From contig NZ_SJPQ01000001.1 in assembly GCF_007859945.1 (NCBI RefSeq), positions 124,001-188,000 on the forward strand: a DNA stretch of 64,000 bases, read 5' to 3'. Shown piece after piece: positions 63,729 through 64,000 of this stretch. Under the pieces are notes generated by a model, which worked only from the letters and a program-made list of their open reading frames with translations, did not search any database and was not told the origin of the DNA. A program made the position numbers and the translations under genes. Source of the stretch: Pseudobythopirellula maris. Its GTDB lineage: Bacteria > Planctomycetota > Planctomycetia > Pirellulales > Lacipirellulaceae. Within the stretch, counting starts at the first letter, position 1. Every line of letters begins with the position of its first letter.

Positions 63729-64000
63729 TCAAGCCACGGAGACCGCGGCGAACAGCTCTTTCAGTTGGTCGATCTCGTGCCGCGAGGTGAACTCGGCGAA
63801 GCCCTCTTCGGGCGAGGCGCGGTGGTCGAGGTAGGCCTGCAGCATGCCAGCCACGACGGCGGGGCAGTCGTCTGCCTTGAGCTTGGGGAACAGCTCGCGG
63901 GCGATCGCCCGGCGGACGCCGTAGCCGCCGCCCACGAGCAGGTCGTAGCCCTCGACCATGTCTTCGCCCTCTTCAACCTTGGCGCCAATGAGGCCGATGT
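63729..64000 (-). CDS. NirA-type ferredoxin-dependent nitrite/sulfite reductase, C-terminal end only
   Basis: The frame is open to the window edge, so only the last ~90 residues are present. They read HIGLIGAK, then VEGYDLLVGGGYG and ARELFPKLKADDCPAVVAGML, ending with an EFTSRHEIDQLKELF segment. This is the C-terminus of the NirA/sirohaem reductase family as found in planctomycetes. The catalytic Fe4S4-sirohaem Cys residues lie upstream, outside the window. Nitrite versus sulfite cannot be decided from this part; the neighbouring CysJ-like flavoprotein is its likely electron donor. Confidence 0.85.
   Translation of the reverse strand, partial: IGLIGAKVEEGEDMVEGYDLLVGGGYGVRRAIARELFPKLKADDCPAVVAGMLQAYLDHRASPEEGFAEFTSRHEIDQLKELFAAVSVA

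Overview
The window looks like chromosomal DNA of a planctomycete, most likely of the Pirellulales. The reasons are a GC-rich sequence, frequent TTG and GTG starts, several proteins ending in PEP-CTERM sorting signals, dockerin-type calcium loops on secreted proteins, a LEPR-like N-terminal motif on a giant surface protein, an exosortase, and a Cys-rich outer-membrane barrel. This is inferred from gene content only; there is no rRNA or other marker here.

Region 1 (1-3.8 kb) is a compact operon: the end of an ABC ATPase, a HlyD-type membrane fusion protein, a nitroreductase-like protein and a ThiF/E1-like adenylyltransferase, closed by a strong terminator. Two secreted proteins on the opposite strand follow (3.8-5.4 kb), one of them with a PEP-CTERM tail.

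Region 2 (6.0-39.2 kb) is one long, almost entirely plus-strand locus for an exported polysaccharide. It starts with a NusG-like specialised antiterminator. Then come an exosortase, a Wzc-type tyrosine autokinase, a 1,564-residue TPR protein, an EpsI-like protein, the initiating sugar-phosphate transferase, a nucleotide-sugar epimerase, a PEP-CTERM-type deacetylase and a Wzx-like flippase. After a 212-bp inverted-repeat element there follow seven glycosyltransferases, a Wzy-like polymerase, three sulfotransferases, an FkbM methyltransferase, two more deacetylases, a hexapeptide acetyltransferase and a FemAB-like protein. The genes are tightly coupled, many by 4-bp stop/start overlaps. The set predicts a heavily decorated (sulfated, methylated, acetylated or deacetylated) extracellular polymer made together with exosortase-sorted proteins.

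Region 3 (39.3-51.0 kb) holds likely surface proteins and membrane proteins: a 1,367-residue G8/LamG/dockerin protein, two adjacent membrane proteins built from repeated VanZ-like units, and three PEP-CTERM proteins, two of which overlap tail to tail through their sorting signals.

Region 4 (51.4-64 kb) is metabolic. A PD-(D/E)XK nuclease-like gene is broken by a small TA-flanked inverted-repeat element (MITE-like). A minus-strand group encodes KDG kinase, KDPG aldolase, xylose isomerase and a mannonate/fructuronate-type oxidoreductase, separated by long palindromic intergenic repeats. With a nearby GH43 enzyme and an alginate-export-type barrel it suggests use of xylan- or uronate-containing plant or algal polymers. 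The window ends with a HIT protein, a GNAT acetyltransferase, a CysJ-like reductase carrying an Fe-S domain, and the start-truncated end of a NirA-type sirohaem reductase.
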